A stretch of DNA of 64,000 bases, taken from the NCBI GenBank assembly GCA_045107045.1, contig JBGCFR010000014.1, positions 1-64,000 of the forward strand, in the 5' to 3' direction. Made by a program: the position numbers and the translations under genes. A model generated the notes under the pieces. It made no database searches. It was given only the letters and a program-made list of their open reading frames with translations, and had not been told where the DNA came from. Shown here piece by piece: positions 16,620 to 27,600 of the stretch (position 1 is the stretch's first letter; each line of letters opens with the position of its first letter). Source of the DNA: Putridiphycobacter sp045107045 (GTDB lineage: Bacteria > Bacteroidota > Bacteroidia > Flavobacteriales_D > Crocinitomicaceae).

Positions 16620-19223
16620 TTGAAAACAAACATACTCATACTTTTTATAATATTCTTTAATAGTTTTGGTGTCAATGCAACCCATAACAGATCAGGATCA
16701 ATAAAGTATAGACATATAACAGGTAATACTTATGAGATTACTGTTAAAACATGTACTAAAACGTCGAGTGATGCTGATAGAAATGAACTTGAAATAAAGT
16801 GGGGAGATGGTACAATGGATACCATTCCGAGGATAGATAGTATGGGAACAATTTATGATGTTCAAGAAAATATATATATCGGACAGCATGATTTTACCGG
16901 CCCAGGAACTTATGTAATTAGTGTTGAAGATCCAAATAGAAATGCAGGGATCATCAATATAAATTCTTCTGTTAATGTAGAGTTTTGCATACAATCGGAG
17001 CTTGTTATTTCACCATTTATAGGCAGCCCAAATAATTCACTAATAATCGAGGATTGCCCTTGCCCCGAATTCGCCTGTAGAAATCAAACCTACTGCTATA
17101 ACGTATCGGCATATGATCCTGACGGAGATAGTTTATCCTATGCTTTAGCACCGTGTTTAGGTCAAGATTGTCTTGAAATGGCAATTGGACCAGTTTATAA
17201 TTACCCTGATGTTGCAGGAGGAGGCGAATTATCAATAGATTCTATTACAGGAACCTTATGCTGGGTTAATCCAGGAATATTAGGAGAGTATAATGTTGCC
17301 ATTAAAATTTCGGAATTTCGGAACGGTGTTTATATAGGTTATGTACTACAGGATATGCAGATTAGTGTAGATGATTGCACTAATAAGCCTCCAGTTATTG
17401 TTGATAAAGCTGATACGTGTATTTTTGTTGGAGAGGAAGCCAATATTGTTTTTACTGCCAAAGACACTACCGATAATATTGATTTATATGCTACTGGTCA
17501 AATTTTAAATCAGGACAATCCTCCTATTTTCAATCCTGCAAATGCTAATAACTCTGTTTCAAGCAGTTTAATATGGACACCAAATTGTAGCCAGGCTAAA
17601 CCATCAGAATACACTATTATTATACATGCGGAGGATAACGATCCAGATGTAAAGCTTACAGATTTATTGACATATAGAATAAAAGTCAATTTACCACCGG
17701 TTACCAATGTTCAAGCAAGTCCTCTAGGAGGCAGTATGAGTTTAACATGGGATATTTACAACCCAAGCCTAGGATGTAATGATTTAGTTTATAACATATA
17801 TAGAGGTTTAGATAGTGCTTTTAACTCAAGTGACTGTTGTGACCAAGGTTTAATTGAAGCTATGGGTTATGAATTGGTTGGGATGTCTGATACGGTAGGA
17901 TTTTTGGATGATGGTGATTTGACAGTTGGTATTAAATATTGTTATTTGGTAACCATTAAGTTGCCAAACGGTGTAGAAAGTTGTGTTTCTAATCAGGTTT
18001 GTGAACAGTTGAAATTTGAAGTCCCCGCCCTCACCAATGTTTCGGTTATAGAAACTGATAATTTAGTTGGAAAAGATTCAATTTATTGGTCATGGCCAAA
18101 AGGCTTAGACTTCACCAATTTTCCGGGACCTTACTATTATGAGTTGTATAGAAATAATGATTTCATAATTAACGCTAATGAATTAGTTTTTACTTCACAA
18201 ACCAATGCCGATATTACTTTAGTTGACACTTTTTATTTTGATGAAAATATTAACACATTAGAGCAACCCTATAACTATCAAGTAGCACTTTATAGTAATG
18301 GTTCTTTGGTTGGAAAATCATCCATTGCTAGTTCAATTTGGTTGACTTCAACACCAAATGATAATCAATTGCAATTAAATTGGACTGAAAACGTTCCATG
18401 GACCAATCAGTATTATAGAATTTATAAAGAGCAACCAACAAGCTCAGGAAACTTCGTTTTAATAGACTCAACAATCAATCAAACATACGTGGATACTGGC
18501 TTAGTGAATCTAGAGTCCTACTGTTACAAGGTAGAATCCATTGGCGCTTATGTACAAAGCGGCATCAGAACACCGCTCTATAATTTTTCACAAGAACATT
18601 GTAATGAGCCATTTGATTTTACTCCGCCATGTCCGCCGACGGCATTTATTGATGGTAATTGTGATTTGGAGGAAACTTATATCTCATGGACAAATCCGAA
18701 TAATACTTGTGCAGATGATGTTGTAAAATACAATTTGTATTTTGCTGCTTTTGAAGGCGATTCACTTGAACTATTATCCGAATTAAATAGTGATTTGGAC
18801 ACCTTTTATGTTCATAAGGACCGCGGCAGTATAGCAGGATGTTATTATATTACAGCTATTGATTCCCTGCCGTATAGTAATGAAAGTAAACCTTCAAATA
18901 TAGTTTGTATTGATAATTGTGACGGATATTATTTATTGCCAAATATCTTTACCCCAAATGGCAATTCTATCAATGACCTATATCATCCACTTTTACCATA
19001 TAAGTTTGTAGAAAGTATAGATTTGGTAATTTATAACCGTTATGGTGATGAAGTACATAGGTCTACAGATCCAATTATAGATTGGGACGGCAGATACTTA
19101 GGTTCAGATAAACAAGTATCAGATGGGGTTTATTTTTATACTTGTTACGTGAATGTTATTAAATTAGCTGGAATTCAAACAAAATTACTGAAAGGTACAA
19201 TCACTATTTTAAATTCAAAATAA
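16620..19223 (+). CDS. Secreted surface protein with T9SS type B (gliding-motility-associated) C-terminal domain
   Basis: The 867-residue protein starts at TTG 16620, giving the signal peptide MKTNILILFIIFFNSFGVNA. The N-terminal part (to about 260) is cysteine-rich and Ig/PKD-like, including THNRSGSIKYRHITGNTYE. Several fibronectin type III-like modules follow (about 360-770), with motifs such as LQLNWTENVPWTNQYYRIY. The last 90 residues, from PNIFTPNGNSINDLYHP to the end, match the CHU/gliding-motility-associated type B T9SS sorting domain. It is expected to be exported across the outer membrane and attached to the cell surface. The ligand is unknown. ribE begins 3 bp later. Confidence 0.88.
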   Translation: MKTNILILFIIFFNSFGVNATHNRSGSIKYRHITGNTYEITVKTCTKTSSDADRNELEIKWGDGTMDTIPRIDSMGTIYDVQENIYIGQHDFTGPGTYVISVEDPNRNAGIININSSVNVEFCIQSELVISPFIGSPNNSLIIEDCPCPEFACRNQTYCYNVSAYDPDGDSLSYALAPCLGQDCLEMAIGPVYNYPDVAGGGELSIDSITGTLCWVNPGILGEYNVAIKISEFRNGVYIGYVLQDMQISVDDCTNKPPVIVDKADTCIFVGEEANIVFTAKDTTDNIDLYATGQILNQDNPPIFNPANANNSVSSSLIWTPNCSQAKPSEYTIIIHAEDNDPDVKLTDLLTYRIKVNLPPVTNVQASPLGGSMSLTWDIYNPSLGCNDLVYNIYRGLDSAFNSSDCCDQGLIEAMGYELVGMSDTVGFLDDGDLTVGIKYCYLVTIKLPNGVESCVSNQVCEQLKFEVPALTNVSVIETDNLVGKDSIYWSWPKGLDFTNFPGPYYYELYRNNDFIINANELVFTSQTNADITLVDTFYFDENINTLEQPYNYQVALYSNGSLVGKSSIASSIWLTSTPNDNQLQLNWTENVPWTNQYYRIYKEQPTSSGNFVLIDSTINQTYVDTGLVNLESYCYKVESIGAYVQSGIRTPLYNFSQEHCNEPFDFTPPCPPTAFIDGNCDLEETYISWTNPNNTCADDVVKYNLYFAAFEGDSLELLSELNSDLDTFYVHKDRGSIAGCYYITAIDSLPYSNESKPSNIVCIDNCDGYYLLPNIFTPNGNSINDLYHPLLPYKFVESIDLVIYNRYGDEVHRSTDPIIDWDGRYLGSDKQVSDGVYFYTCYVNVIKLAGIQTKLLKGTITILNSK

Positions 19224-19226
19224 CAA

Positions 19227-19808
19227 ATGTTTACAGGAATAATTGAAGATTTAGGGGAAGTAAAATTTATTGAATCGGAAAAAACAAACGTTCACTTCAC
19301 ATTATCATGTTCTTTTACAAGCGAACTAAAAGTTGATCAAAGTCTAGCTCACAATGGGGTTTGTTTAACTGTTGTTGAGATAGATGGCTCAAATTATACA
19401 GTAACAGCAATAGATGAAACATTAAAACGGACAAACTTGCACAATTGGAAACAAGGTGATTTGGTTAATTTGGAACGTTGTATGAAGATGGATGGGCGAT
19501 TAGATGGCCATATCGTTCAGGGGCATGTTGATACAATAGGATGGTGCAAAGAAATTATTAAACACGAAGGAAGTACAGAATTTGTTATTGAATATGATTA
19601 TGACGACATTACTGTGCCAAAAGGATCGGTAACCATAAATGGGGTGAGCTTAACCGTTGTGCAGTCAGAGGTGAATCTTTGTTCTGTCCATATTATTCCT
19701 TTCACTATTGAGCATACTAATTTTAAAAATCTTAAAACTGGTGATAAAGTCAATCTTGAATTTGACATTATAGGTAAATATGTAAAAAGGATGATGGATA
19801 AGAAATAG
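19227..19808 (+). CDS. ribE: Riboflavin synthase (alpha chain)
   Basis: This enzyme dismutates two 6,7-dimethyl-8-ribityllumazine molecules to riboflavin. The 193-residue protein shows the two tandem lumazine-binding modules. The first starts MFTGIIEDLGEVK and contains SLAHNGVCLTVVE. The second contains DGRLDGHIVQGHVD and SVTINGVSLTVV. Length is typical. It sits 3 bp after the large T9SS gene and 4 bp before the FtsE-like gene, so it is probably co-transcribed. No FMN riboswitch space exists upstream. Confidence 0.95.
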   Translation: MFTGIIEDLGEVKFIESEKTNVHFTLSCSFTSELKVDQSLAHNGVCLTVVEIDGSNYTVTAIDETLKRTNLHNWKQGDLVNLERCMKMDGRLDGHIVQGHVDTIGWCKEIIKHEGSTEFVIEYDYDDITVPKGSVTINGVSLTVVQSEVNLCSVHIIPFTIEHTNFKNLKTGDKVNLEFDIIGKYVKRMMDKK

Positions 19809-19812
19809 ACTT

Positions 19813-20532
19813 ATGGCTAAAGAGAATAAAATATTTTGGATTAGAGAAGGTGAAATTTCGCAATCAGAAAAAATCATTTTAAAGAATATTAATGTTGAGT
19901 TGCATCCTGGTGAATTTGTATATTTAATTGGTAGAACGGGTAGCGGGAAAAGTAGCTTTTTGAAGACATTATATGGAGAATTGACTCTAACATCTGGAAG
20001 TGGAAGTGTAGGTGGATTTGATTTAGCAAAATACACAAGAAAACAAGTACCGTTCTTAAGGCGAGAATTGGGGGTAGTTTTTCAAGATTTTCAACTTTTG
20101 ACAGATCGAACTATTTATAAAAACCTTGAGTTTGTAATGAAAGCAACAGGCTGGAAAAAGAGGAAAGAAATAAAAGCAAGAGCTGCCGAGGTTATGAAAT
20201 TGGTTCAGCTTGACAATAAACTAGATGTTATGCCACATCAATTGTCAGGTGGAGAGCAGCAAAGGGTTGCAATTGCTAGAGCATTAATTAACCATCCCAA
20301 ATTTATTTTGGCTGATGAGCCCACAGGAAACCTTGATCCAGAAACATCACAAGAAATAATGGCTGTTTTAATGGCTATTGCCAAAGAAGGGACAGCAGTA
20401 CTAATGGCAACCCATGATTTAACAATTATGGAGCAATTTCCCTCAAAAACCTTTAAAGTAGCTAATCAAACTGTCACAGAAGTTAATCCAATCAATGAAT
20501 TTGACCCTTTTAAAACAGTTGAATTTAACTAG
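19813..20532 (+). CDS. ftsE: Cell-division-type ABC transporter ATPase FtsE
   Basis: This 239-residue ABC ATPase has Walker A GRTGSGKSS at about 40-48, a Q-loop in VVFQDFQLLTDRT, the signature LSGGEQQRVAIARAL and Walker B FILADEPTGNLDP. The compact, N-terminally unadorned domain and the QLLTDRTIYKNLEFVMKATGW region are most like FtsE, which works with FtsX to control peptidoglycan hydrolysis at the septum. No ftsX is adjacent, so another MacB/LolD-type partner cannot be excluded. It is packed between ribE (4 bp) and holB (3 bp). Confidence 0.82.
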   Translation: MAKENKIFWIREGEISQSEKIILKNINVELHPGEFVYLIGRTGSGKSSFLKTLYGELTLTSGSGSVGGFDLAKYTRKQVPFLRRELGVVFQDFQLLTDRTIYKNLEFVMKATGWKKRKEIKARAAEVMKLVQLDNKLDVMPHQLSGGEQQRVAIARALINHPKFILADEPTGNLDPETSQEIMAVLMAIAKEGTAVLMATHDLTIMEQFPSKTFKVANQTVTEVNPINEFDPFKTVEFN

Positions 20533-20535
20533 AGT

Positions 20536-21666
20536 ATGCAATTTAAAGACGTTCTAGGACAAGAAAAAATTAAGACAGTTTTGCTTAAAGAGGCAAAAAG
20601 TGAACGCATCAGTCATGCGCAGATGTTTTTAGGTGAAGAAGGCTGTGGAAAATTGCCATTGGCAATGGCTTTTGCTCAATATCTTTTATGTGAAGCACCC
20701 TCAAAAAAAGATTCTTGCGGTAAATGCCCATCTTGCATTAAGGTAAATCACTCAACACATCCTGATGTAAATTATGTTTATCCAGTCGTAAAATCTGCTA
20801 CCGAAAAAGTAGCAGTATCAGATGATAGAAGGGAATTGTGGAATAAATTTTTAGCTGAAAACCCATATTGCAATTTAAATATGTGGCAAGAATATACTAG
20901 CGAAATGAGCAAGAACGCTCAAATCGGTGTTCAAGAAAGCAGAAGTATATTAAAAAAACTATCTCTTAAATCTTACAGTGGCAAGTATAAAATAATGATT
21001 GTATGGCTACCAGAAAAGATGAATAATAGTGCTGCAAATAAGCTCCTAAAAATCTTAGAGGAACCACCTGAAAAAACATTGTTTTTCTTGATTTGTGAAT
21101 CAGTGGATTTAATTTTGCCGACTATTATTTCGAGAACACAAACTATAAAAATTCCTAATCTAAAATCGGATGAGGTTGAAAATTATTTGATTGATCATAA
21201 ACTAACGAATCCAGAATCAGCGCAATCGATAGCAAGTTTAACACAAGGTAATTTAGTTGAAGCCATTTTAATGACAAATGGAGATTCTACAAATGCAAGT
21301 TATTTCGAAAGCTTTGTATCCTTAATGCGGTCGGCATATGCAATTGATGCATTGGCTTTGATGGAAATTGCAGAAAATTTAGCAGCTTATGATAGAGAAA
21401 ATCAAAAAAACTTTTTAAAGTATGGACTACATATGTTCAGAGAAAGTTTAATATTTAATTATTTAGGAGAGGACAAAGTCAATGTTAAAAATGAAGAAAA
21501 AGCATTTTTAAACAAGTTTGCTCGTTTTATAAATAATCAAAACATATCAGCTTTGCAAAACGAATTTGATCAATCTATTTACCATATTGACAGAAATGCT
21601 AACGCGAAATTATTATTTTCAGATCTAGTAATAAAGCTTACCAAATTAATCAAAAAAGGTGTCTAA
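20536..21666 (+). CDS. holB: DNA polymerase III subunit delta'
   Basis: This clamp-loader AAA+ subunit is 376 residues. The N-terminus has the RFC-like start FKDVLGQEKIKTVLLKE and a degenerate P-loop, GEEGCGKLPLAMA, lacking the GKT/S, as usual for delta'. The zinc-binding cysteines are in LCEAPSKKDSCGKCPSC. The central NNSAANKLLKILEEPPE and LPTIISRTQTIKIP motifs are diagnostic. It helps load the sliding clamp during replication. The next gene's GTG overlaps its last codons by 8 bp. Confidence 0.93.
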   Translation: MQFKDVLGQEKIKTVLLKEAKSERISHAQMFLGEEGCGKLPLAMAFAQYLLCEAPSKKDSCGKCPSCIKVNHSTHPDVNYVYPVVKSATEKVAVSDDRRELWNKFLAENPYCNLNMWQEYTSEMSKNAQIGVQESRSILKKLSLKSYSGKYKIMIVWLPEKMNNSAANKLLKILEEPPEKTLFFLICESVDLILPTIISRTQTIKIPNLKSDEVENYLIDHKLTNPESAQSIASLTQGNLVEAILMTNGDSTNASYFESFVSLMRSAYAIDALALMEIAENLAAYDRENQKNFLKYGLHMFRESLIFNYLGEDKVNVKNEEKAFLNKFARFINNQNISALQNEFDQSIYHIDRNANAKLLFSDLVIKLTKLIKKGV

Positions 21667-22474
21667 GGGATTACTAATAATAGGGTTGTTTTTTTTATTC
21701 TCTTGTAGAAAGGATGTGATTATTCAAAATGAGCCAATTCAAAATAGCTTTGTAATTGCTGGGCATGCATACGGAAAACCTGGTACAGATCAACTTAGAT
21801 TGTATGATAAATTGGTGTCACAATTTGCAACCATTAAGAAAATGGTTAATCCTCTAAAAGTAATCTTTACTGGTGATGTCGCTGTAACTGCTACAGAGCA
21901 AAATTGGAAAAATGTACTTTATGAACTTGATAGTTTTGATATAGACTTTTGGATTGCTCCAGGAAATCACGATCTCTTAACAAATTATCTTGAGCAAAAT
22001 GTGCAATCAGAATTGTTCTTTTCCGAAAAGATAAATGATAATTTATTTATCATACTAAATACAAATTTTCCGGGATGGACAATTAATCAACCGCAGTTGA
22101 AAATGATTGAATCAGAGTTGTCAAATCTCAAAAATGTCAGAAATATATTTGTGTTTTCTCATCAAGTATGGTGGGCGGATGATTCTCTAGCGCCTTTCGA
22201 TTTAGAAAGGACATTTCCAAATTCAGGCTATTTATCAGAAGGGAGCAGTACTTTTTGGCAAGACGCTTTTCCAATTTTTGAGAAAGTGAAAACTCCTGTT
22301 TACTTTTTTTCAGGAGATGTTGGTGCATTTTCTTGGATTCCAAATTTCAAATTCCAACAAGTAGATAATTTTCATTTTTATGCAAGTGGTATGGGCTCTG
22401 GAATAGAGGATAATGTTCTGCATTTAAAAACTTTTGAAAGTGGGAAAGTAGAAGTAGAAAGAATTAATTTTTAG
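21659..22474 (+). CDS. Calcineurin-like metallophosphoesterase lipoprotein
   Basis: The 271-residue protein starts at GTG 21659. Its lipoprotein signal has lipobox FSC, with Cys at about residue 16. The mature part carries phosphoesterase blocks: AGHAYGKPGTDQ, FTGDVAVTATEQNW, the hallmark APGNHDLLTNY, FVFSHQVWW and FFSGDVGAFSW. It is probably periplasmic, anchored in a membrane by lipid, with a phosphatase or phosphodiesterase role. The substrate is unknown. It overlaps the end of holB, suggesting co-transcription. Confidence 0.85.
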   Translation: MSKGLLIIGLFFLFSCRKDVIIQNEPIQNSFVIAGHAYGKPGTDQLRLYDKLVSQFATIKKMVNPLKVIFTGDVAVTATEQNWKNVLYELDSFDIDFWIAPGNHDLLTNYLEQNVQSELFFSEKINDNLFIILNTNFPGWTINQPQLKMIESELSNLKNVRNIFVFSHQVWWADDSLAPFDLERTFPNSGYLSEGSSTFWQDAFPIFEKVKTPVYFFSGDVGAFSWIPNFKFQQVDNFHFYASGMGSGIEDNVLHLKTFESGKVEVERINF

Positions 22475-22592
22475 TGAACGATTATTGTTAAAGACCAGTA
22501 GGATATTTTCAATTCTGATTCTATAAAATTTTTCATTTCATATAAAACAATCTTCACAATAATAATTAACTTTACCACTTAAACTTTTAAAT

Positions 22593-23984
22593 ATGGGATG
22601 CCAAAGCTGCGGAAATAGTAATGGTGTGCCTCGTGGATGTAAAAGTAACGGAACCTGTACTTCAGGGGGGTGTAGTAAATTACCTGTGTTTAACTGGTTG
22701 GCAGACATTGAACTGCCTAACGGACAAAGCACTTACGATATAGTTGAAATAAGATTTAAAAATGGCAGAAAGTCATTTTTTAGAAATGCAAATAACCTTA
22801 GTTTACAAGTAGGTGATGCAGTAGTAACAGAAGCAGAGCAGGGGATAGATGTTGGAGTGGTATCTGTTAATGGTGAATTAGCAAGAATACAAGTTAAGAA
22901 AAAGGCACCAAATCTTAAATCACACGAAGCACATAAAATAGTAAGAAAAGCCAGTTCAAATGATATTGAACGTTGGATAGAAGCAAGAGAAAAGGAGAAT
23001 GACACCATGTATCAGGCACGTGTTTTGGCCTCTGCATTGGGTCTACAGATGAAAATATCTGATGTAGAGTACCAAGGAGATGGTAAAAAGGCGACTTTTT
23101 ATTATACCGCTGATGAACGGGTTGATTTCAGACAATTAATTAGAGATTTAGCGGAAAAGTTTTCAATTAAGATTGAAATGAAACAAATTGGTGCACGCCA
23201 AGAAGCTGCCAGATTGGGAGGTATTGGATCATGTGGTCGAGAGCTTTGTTGTACAACTTGGCTAACAGACTTTCGTTCTGTATCTACAGCATCCGCACGT
23301 TACCAGCAGTTATCACTTAACCAACAAAAATTAGCCGGACAATGTGGTAAACTAAAGTGCTGTTTAAATTATGAGTTAGATACTTATGTGGAAGCACTAA
23401 AAGCTTTTCCAAGAAATGATATTAAACTGCGCACTAAAAAAGGGAGAGCTTTCCATGTAAAGACAGATGTTTTTAAAGGACTAATGTGGTACCTATATGA
23501 AGCCAATTCTGAAGGCGCGTCGTCAGGTTTTGTGCCATTAAAAATTGAACGTGTCCATGAGGTTATTGCCATGAATAAAAATGGAGAAGAGCCAATGGAT
23601 TTAAAAGATTTCGTGGTATTAGAACCAGTGAAAGAGCCAGATTACACAAATGTTGTTGGTCAAGATAGTCTAAACCGATTTGAGCATGTATTTAAACGTA
23701 AAAAGAAAAAGCGACCAAATAAAAATAAGAATAATCAAGGAGGAGTAAAAGCTTCTGGAAACAGTCAAAACAAGAATAAAAATAAATCAGCCCATAAAAA
23801 CCATAACAAGCCAAATGGGCAAGGAAATAATGGGGCAAAGCATTCAAACAACAATAAACAGAAAGCGAACTCTAATCAAAACCGTCCAAAAAAATCATCT
23901 AAGCCAAGAAGTGAAGGAGGTAATCCGCAAAAAAGACGCCAGAATAAGAGTAATAAACCTAAATCAAATGAAAAGAAAGATTAG
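22593..23984 (+). CDS. ricT: PSP1-domain protein RicT (YaaT-like), with long Lys/Asn-rich tail
   Basis: The 463-residue protein has a Cys-rich N-terminus (GCQSCGNSNGVPRGC and CTSGGCS). The PSP1 domain follows (about 45-290), with EAEQGIDVGVV, GARQEAARLGGIGSCGRELC and CGKLKCCLNYELDTY. These cysteines fit the iron-sulfur Ric complex subunits described in Bacillus, which influence RNase Y-dependent RNA processing. The C-terminal 95 residues are low-complexity Lys/Asn/Gln/Ser-rich and probably disordered, possibly contacting RNA. gldH overlaps its end by 17 bp, the usual neighbour in Bacteroidetes. Confidence 0.9.
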   Translation: MGCQSCGNSNGVPRGCKSNGTCTSGGCSKLPVFNWLADIELPNGQSTYDIVEIRFKNGRKSFFRNANNLSLQVGDAVVTEAEQGIDVGVVSVNGELARIQVKKKAPNLKSHEAHKIVRKASSNDIERWIEAREKENDTMYQARVLASALGLQMKISDVEYQGDGKKATFYYTADERVDFRQLIRDLAEKFSIKIEMKQIGARQEAARLGGIGSCGRELCCTTWLTDFRSVSTASARYQQLSLNQQKLAGQCGKLKCCLNYELDTYVEALKAFPRNDIKLRTKKGRAFHVKTDVFKGLMWYLYEANSEGASSGFVPLKIERVHEVIAMNKNGEEPMDLKDFVVLEPVKEPDYTNVVGQDSLNRFEHVFKRKKKKRPNKNKNNQGGVKASGNSQNKNKNKSAHKNHNKPNGQGNNGAKHSNNNKQKANSNQNRPKKSSKPRSEGGNPQKRRQNKSNKPKSNEKKD

Positions 23985-24450
23985 GTTGATTTTATTGGTA
24001 ATAATATTTACAGGTTTACTTGTAGCTTGTGATGATTCAGTAGTCTATGAAAACAATCAATCATTTACTAATAATACATGGGTGTATGAAGATGCAAAAA
24101 CATTTAGTTTTGAAATAAGTGATTCATTGATCCCAGTTAAATTGTCTGTTAATTTACGAACTACCACAAATTATCCTTACAGTAATATTTATATGTTTAT
24201 GCATAGTGATTACCCTAATGGCTATAAGGATATTGATACTCTGGAGTTTTTTTTAGCTGATCCAGAAGGAAACTGGCTTGGTGACAATTCGGGTACTGTT
24301 GTTGAAAATAGAGCAATGCTCTCCAAGGGTTTATTCCCATCCACAGGAATCTATACTTTTAAGTTGGAGCAAGCCATGAGAAACGACAGTTTACCTGAGG
24401 TTCTTGATGTAGGTATGCGAGTTGAAAGAATAACAACCAGCAAGCCTTAA
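23968..24450 (+). CDS. gldH: Gliding motility lipoprotein GldH
   Basis: The 160-residue lipoprotein has signal RLILLVIIFTGLLVACDD, with the modified Cys near residue 20. The mature domain contains YENNQSFTNNTWVYED and PYSNIYMFMHSDYPNG, characteristic of GldH, a protein required for gliding in Flavobacterium. I chose ATG at 23968. An in-frame upstream start at 23815 would read through the ricT tail region and put 51 residues before the signal. It overlaps ricT by 17 bp. Together with the T9SS substrates it suggests an organism with gliding or at least the linked machinery. Confidence 0.88.
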   Translation: MKRKIRLILLVIIFTGLLVACDDSVVYENNQSFTNNTWVYEDAKTFSFEISDSLIPVKLSVNLRTTTNYPYSNIYMFMHSDYPNGYKDIDTLEFFLADPEGNWLGDNSGTVVENRAMLSKGLFPSTGIYTFKLEQAMRNDSLPEVLDVGMRVERITTSKP

Positions 24451-24503
24451 ACTAGAAGTAAACGAATAGTAAAGCACTAATCGAAGATTAGCAATTAAGT
24501 AAG

Positions 24504-24538
24504 ACCCCTGTTAGCAATTTGCTGGCAAGGGTTTTTTT
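24504..24538 (+). terminator. Intrinsic terminator after gldH
   Basis: ACCCCTGTTAGCAA pairs imperfectly (one mismatch, two G-U pairs) with TTGCTGGCAAGGGT and is followed by TTTTTTT. It lies about 54 bp after the gldH stop. Confidence 0.7.
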
Positions 24539-24618
24539 ATTCAACTAAATTCTGCAATTGCAAGAATTGAATTTTCTAAGAATATAAATATTAGTATTTT
24601 TACAAAAAATTAAATACT

Positions 24619-27600
24619 ATGCAATTATATAATAGGTTTTTACTTAAAAAGGTATTCCTTTTAGGCTTCCTGATGGTTATTGCAAACTTGAATGCTCAAC
24701 CTAATTACTACTCGCTGAGTTTTCAAGAAGATGTTGGTAATCCTGGAGTTTTTAACAATGAAGCGGATAATTTAACTTCTGGCTGGTTAACTCTAATTGG
24801 AGGTTCTCAATTTGGAAATTCTTGGTCCTCAATTAATCCAATTCCAGTGGGGTTTGATTTTGATTTTTTTGGTGTACTAGTTACTAGCGCAAAGATTTCA
24901 GGAAATGGTGTATTATCTTTTAACTCAACTGCTACAGCAATTCCGTCAAGTACAAACACAAATTTGCCAGCAATTGGCTCTAATATCCCCGACTACTCAA
25001 TTTTAGGGTTTTGGGATGCATTTACTGGAGATGGGTATACTGGATCAAATGATTCAGTTGAATATAAGATTTTTGGAACTGCGCCAAATAGGCAAATTTG
25101 GTTTAAATATTCGCATTATGAATATGGAGACAATGGCAATGGCGGCCCTTTGACAACCGCTTATTGGGCGATCGTATTAGAAGAATCTACCCATAAAGTA
25201 TATGTTGTAGATATGAATTTTGGAGGAAGTAACTTGACGGCAACTATTGGTGTGCAAGAAAATAGTACTAGAGCAATACAATATGGTTCAAATAATATAA
25301 ATATGAACAATCCCGGTAATTCATCACAATTTCAATCTAATAATGATTATTATATGTTTACTCCAGTTATTTTGGATAGTAATAATATTGAAGTTTTAAC
25401 AAGTAGTGCTATTCCAAATCCATATTCAGCTGGTGTTCAAAATGTTGATGTATATGTTAAAAACGTAGGAGCAAACCCAATTACTACTGTAGATATTAAT
25501 TGGAAAGTAAATGGGGTTTTGCAAACACCATATAATTATTCTGGAAATTTAGATTTTGATGATTCTATTTCCATTACAATAGGAACTTATAACTTCGGCT
25601 CAGGAGCATCAAATATTGAAATATGGACCAGTATGCCAAATGGTGTAACTGATGGTGATATGACAAATGATTCCATTCAAATGGATGTTTGCTCAGGATT
25701 ATCGGGAACATATACAATAGGTGCGGGAGGAGATTATCCAAATATTGATAGCGCTGCTAATGACTTAAATAATTGCGGTGTTTTAGGACCTGTGGTATTT
25801 AATATTATGCCAGGGAATTATTTTGAAACTATACTTTTAGAAGAAATAGCAGGAGTGAGTGCGACGAATACTATAATGTTTAATGGAGGGAACCCAAATA
25901 GCACTTCTATTCTTTACAACGGTTTAGGGTCTTCAAATTCTGTGATCACTTTAAACGGATCTGACCATGTTACCATAAAAAATGTGACCATTCAAAATAC
26001 TAGTATATCTAGTACGGGAAGAGGTGTATTTTTGACAAACGCAGCTGATTATAACACGATTGATAGTTGTAGAATCGTTGTTAATAGCATATCTTCTTCT
26101 CCGTCATATATTCCAATAATCGCATCTTCAAATTCTATTAATACAATAAATGGTACTGGTAATAATGCAAACTATACAACTATTAGTAATTGCGAAATCG
26201 AGGGTGGATACTACGGTGTTATGTTAGCTGGATCAAATTCAAATACACCCGACAATAGCTCTAATAGGATAATAAACTGCAATATTACTGATGTCTATAA
26301 CTATGGGATGTATTTAAGATATCAAGACAGGCCAGTTATTTCAAATAATACAGTAGGTACCCCAAGAAATACAAATTCTGGATATTCCTGCAGAGTTTCA
26401 GGAAAAGAGCCTGAAATTACTAAGAATATATTTTTAGGTGCGAAAACAACGGGGCTGTATTTATTTGAATGTAATACGATCGGTCAATCATTTACGCAAA
26501 ATGGGTTAGTGGCAAATAATATGATTAGGACTTCAGGAGCAGCTGAAGGCCTTTATTTAAATGGTTCGGATTACATTAGTATTTTTCATAACACTATTGT
26601 GTCCGAAAATGAAAGTGCCTTATGGGTTACTTCGAATAGTAATTTTTTGGATATACGAAATAATATTTTCGTTACAGAAATTAGCACTTCAGCTATTCCA
26701 GCAGTTGATTTTGACTCAAATCCGAATGGGACTACAGTCATAGATTACAATATTTATAATGGGCAGTGGATAGCACATATGGGATCATCATCCTATTCAA
26801 GCTTAGCGAGTTGGGTTGCGGCTGAGGCCACATTAAATATAAATTCAATAGAAGGGGATCCCGGATTTATAACCGCAAACAATCTGCATGTAGCAGGTTC
26901 AATTGCAGAGTCTGAGGGAACACCTATTTCATTGGTCTCGGAGGATATTGATGGAGATATAAGAAGCACAACTGTGCCAGATATAGGTGCTGACGAATAT
27001 ACATTTTGTCCCTCACCAAGCAGTATATCAAGTGCAAATATAACCCCTAACTCTTCTCTGATTAATTGGGTTGCGGGAGGCTCTGAAACTACCTGGAATA
27101 TTGAATATGGAAATGGCGGCTTTACCTTAGGGTCTGGTAGCCAAATAATTGGACAAACATCAACAAATTACACTTTAAGTTCTTTGTTAGCAAATACAAC
27201 GTACGATATCTACATTCAAGCAGATTGTGGAGGTTCTCAAAGCTATTGGACAGGACCATTTACTTTTACATCAGCTTGTCAACCTTTTTTAGCACCATTT
27301 ACTGAAACATTTACGTCAAATTCAACGCCCTCATGTTGGTCACAATCCTCAACTGCTGGAGGACCATGGGAATTTACTTCTTTTTCAGGGTCATTTACGC
27401 CATGCGGAAATATGTATGATCATACGACAAGTTTAACTAGTAACTATGCTTATGTTGATCAATCAGGAACAGACGCTGGAGTAATATTAACAATGAATAC
27501 AGTTGATGTTACGGCGTTAACGACACCGTTTTTGCAGTTTTATTATTCGCAATGTGATTTAAATATAAGTACAATGAATAGTTTGTATGTTGAGGCATGG

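Noticed and set aside
19200..19230. FMN riboswitch before ribE
   Set aside because: Only 3 bp separate ribE from the preceding gene, leaving no room for an aptamer.
23815..23967. Longer GldH starting at 23815
   Set aside because: It would place 51 residues, read from the repetitive ricT tail, before a normal lipoprotein signal.
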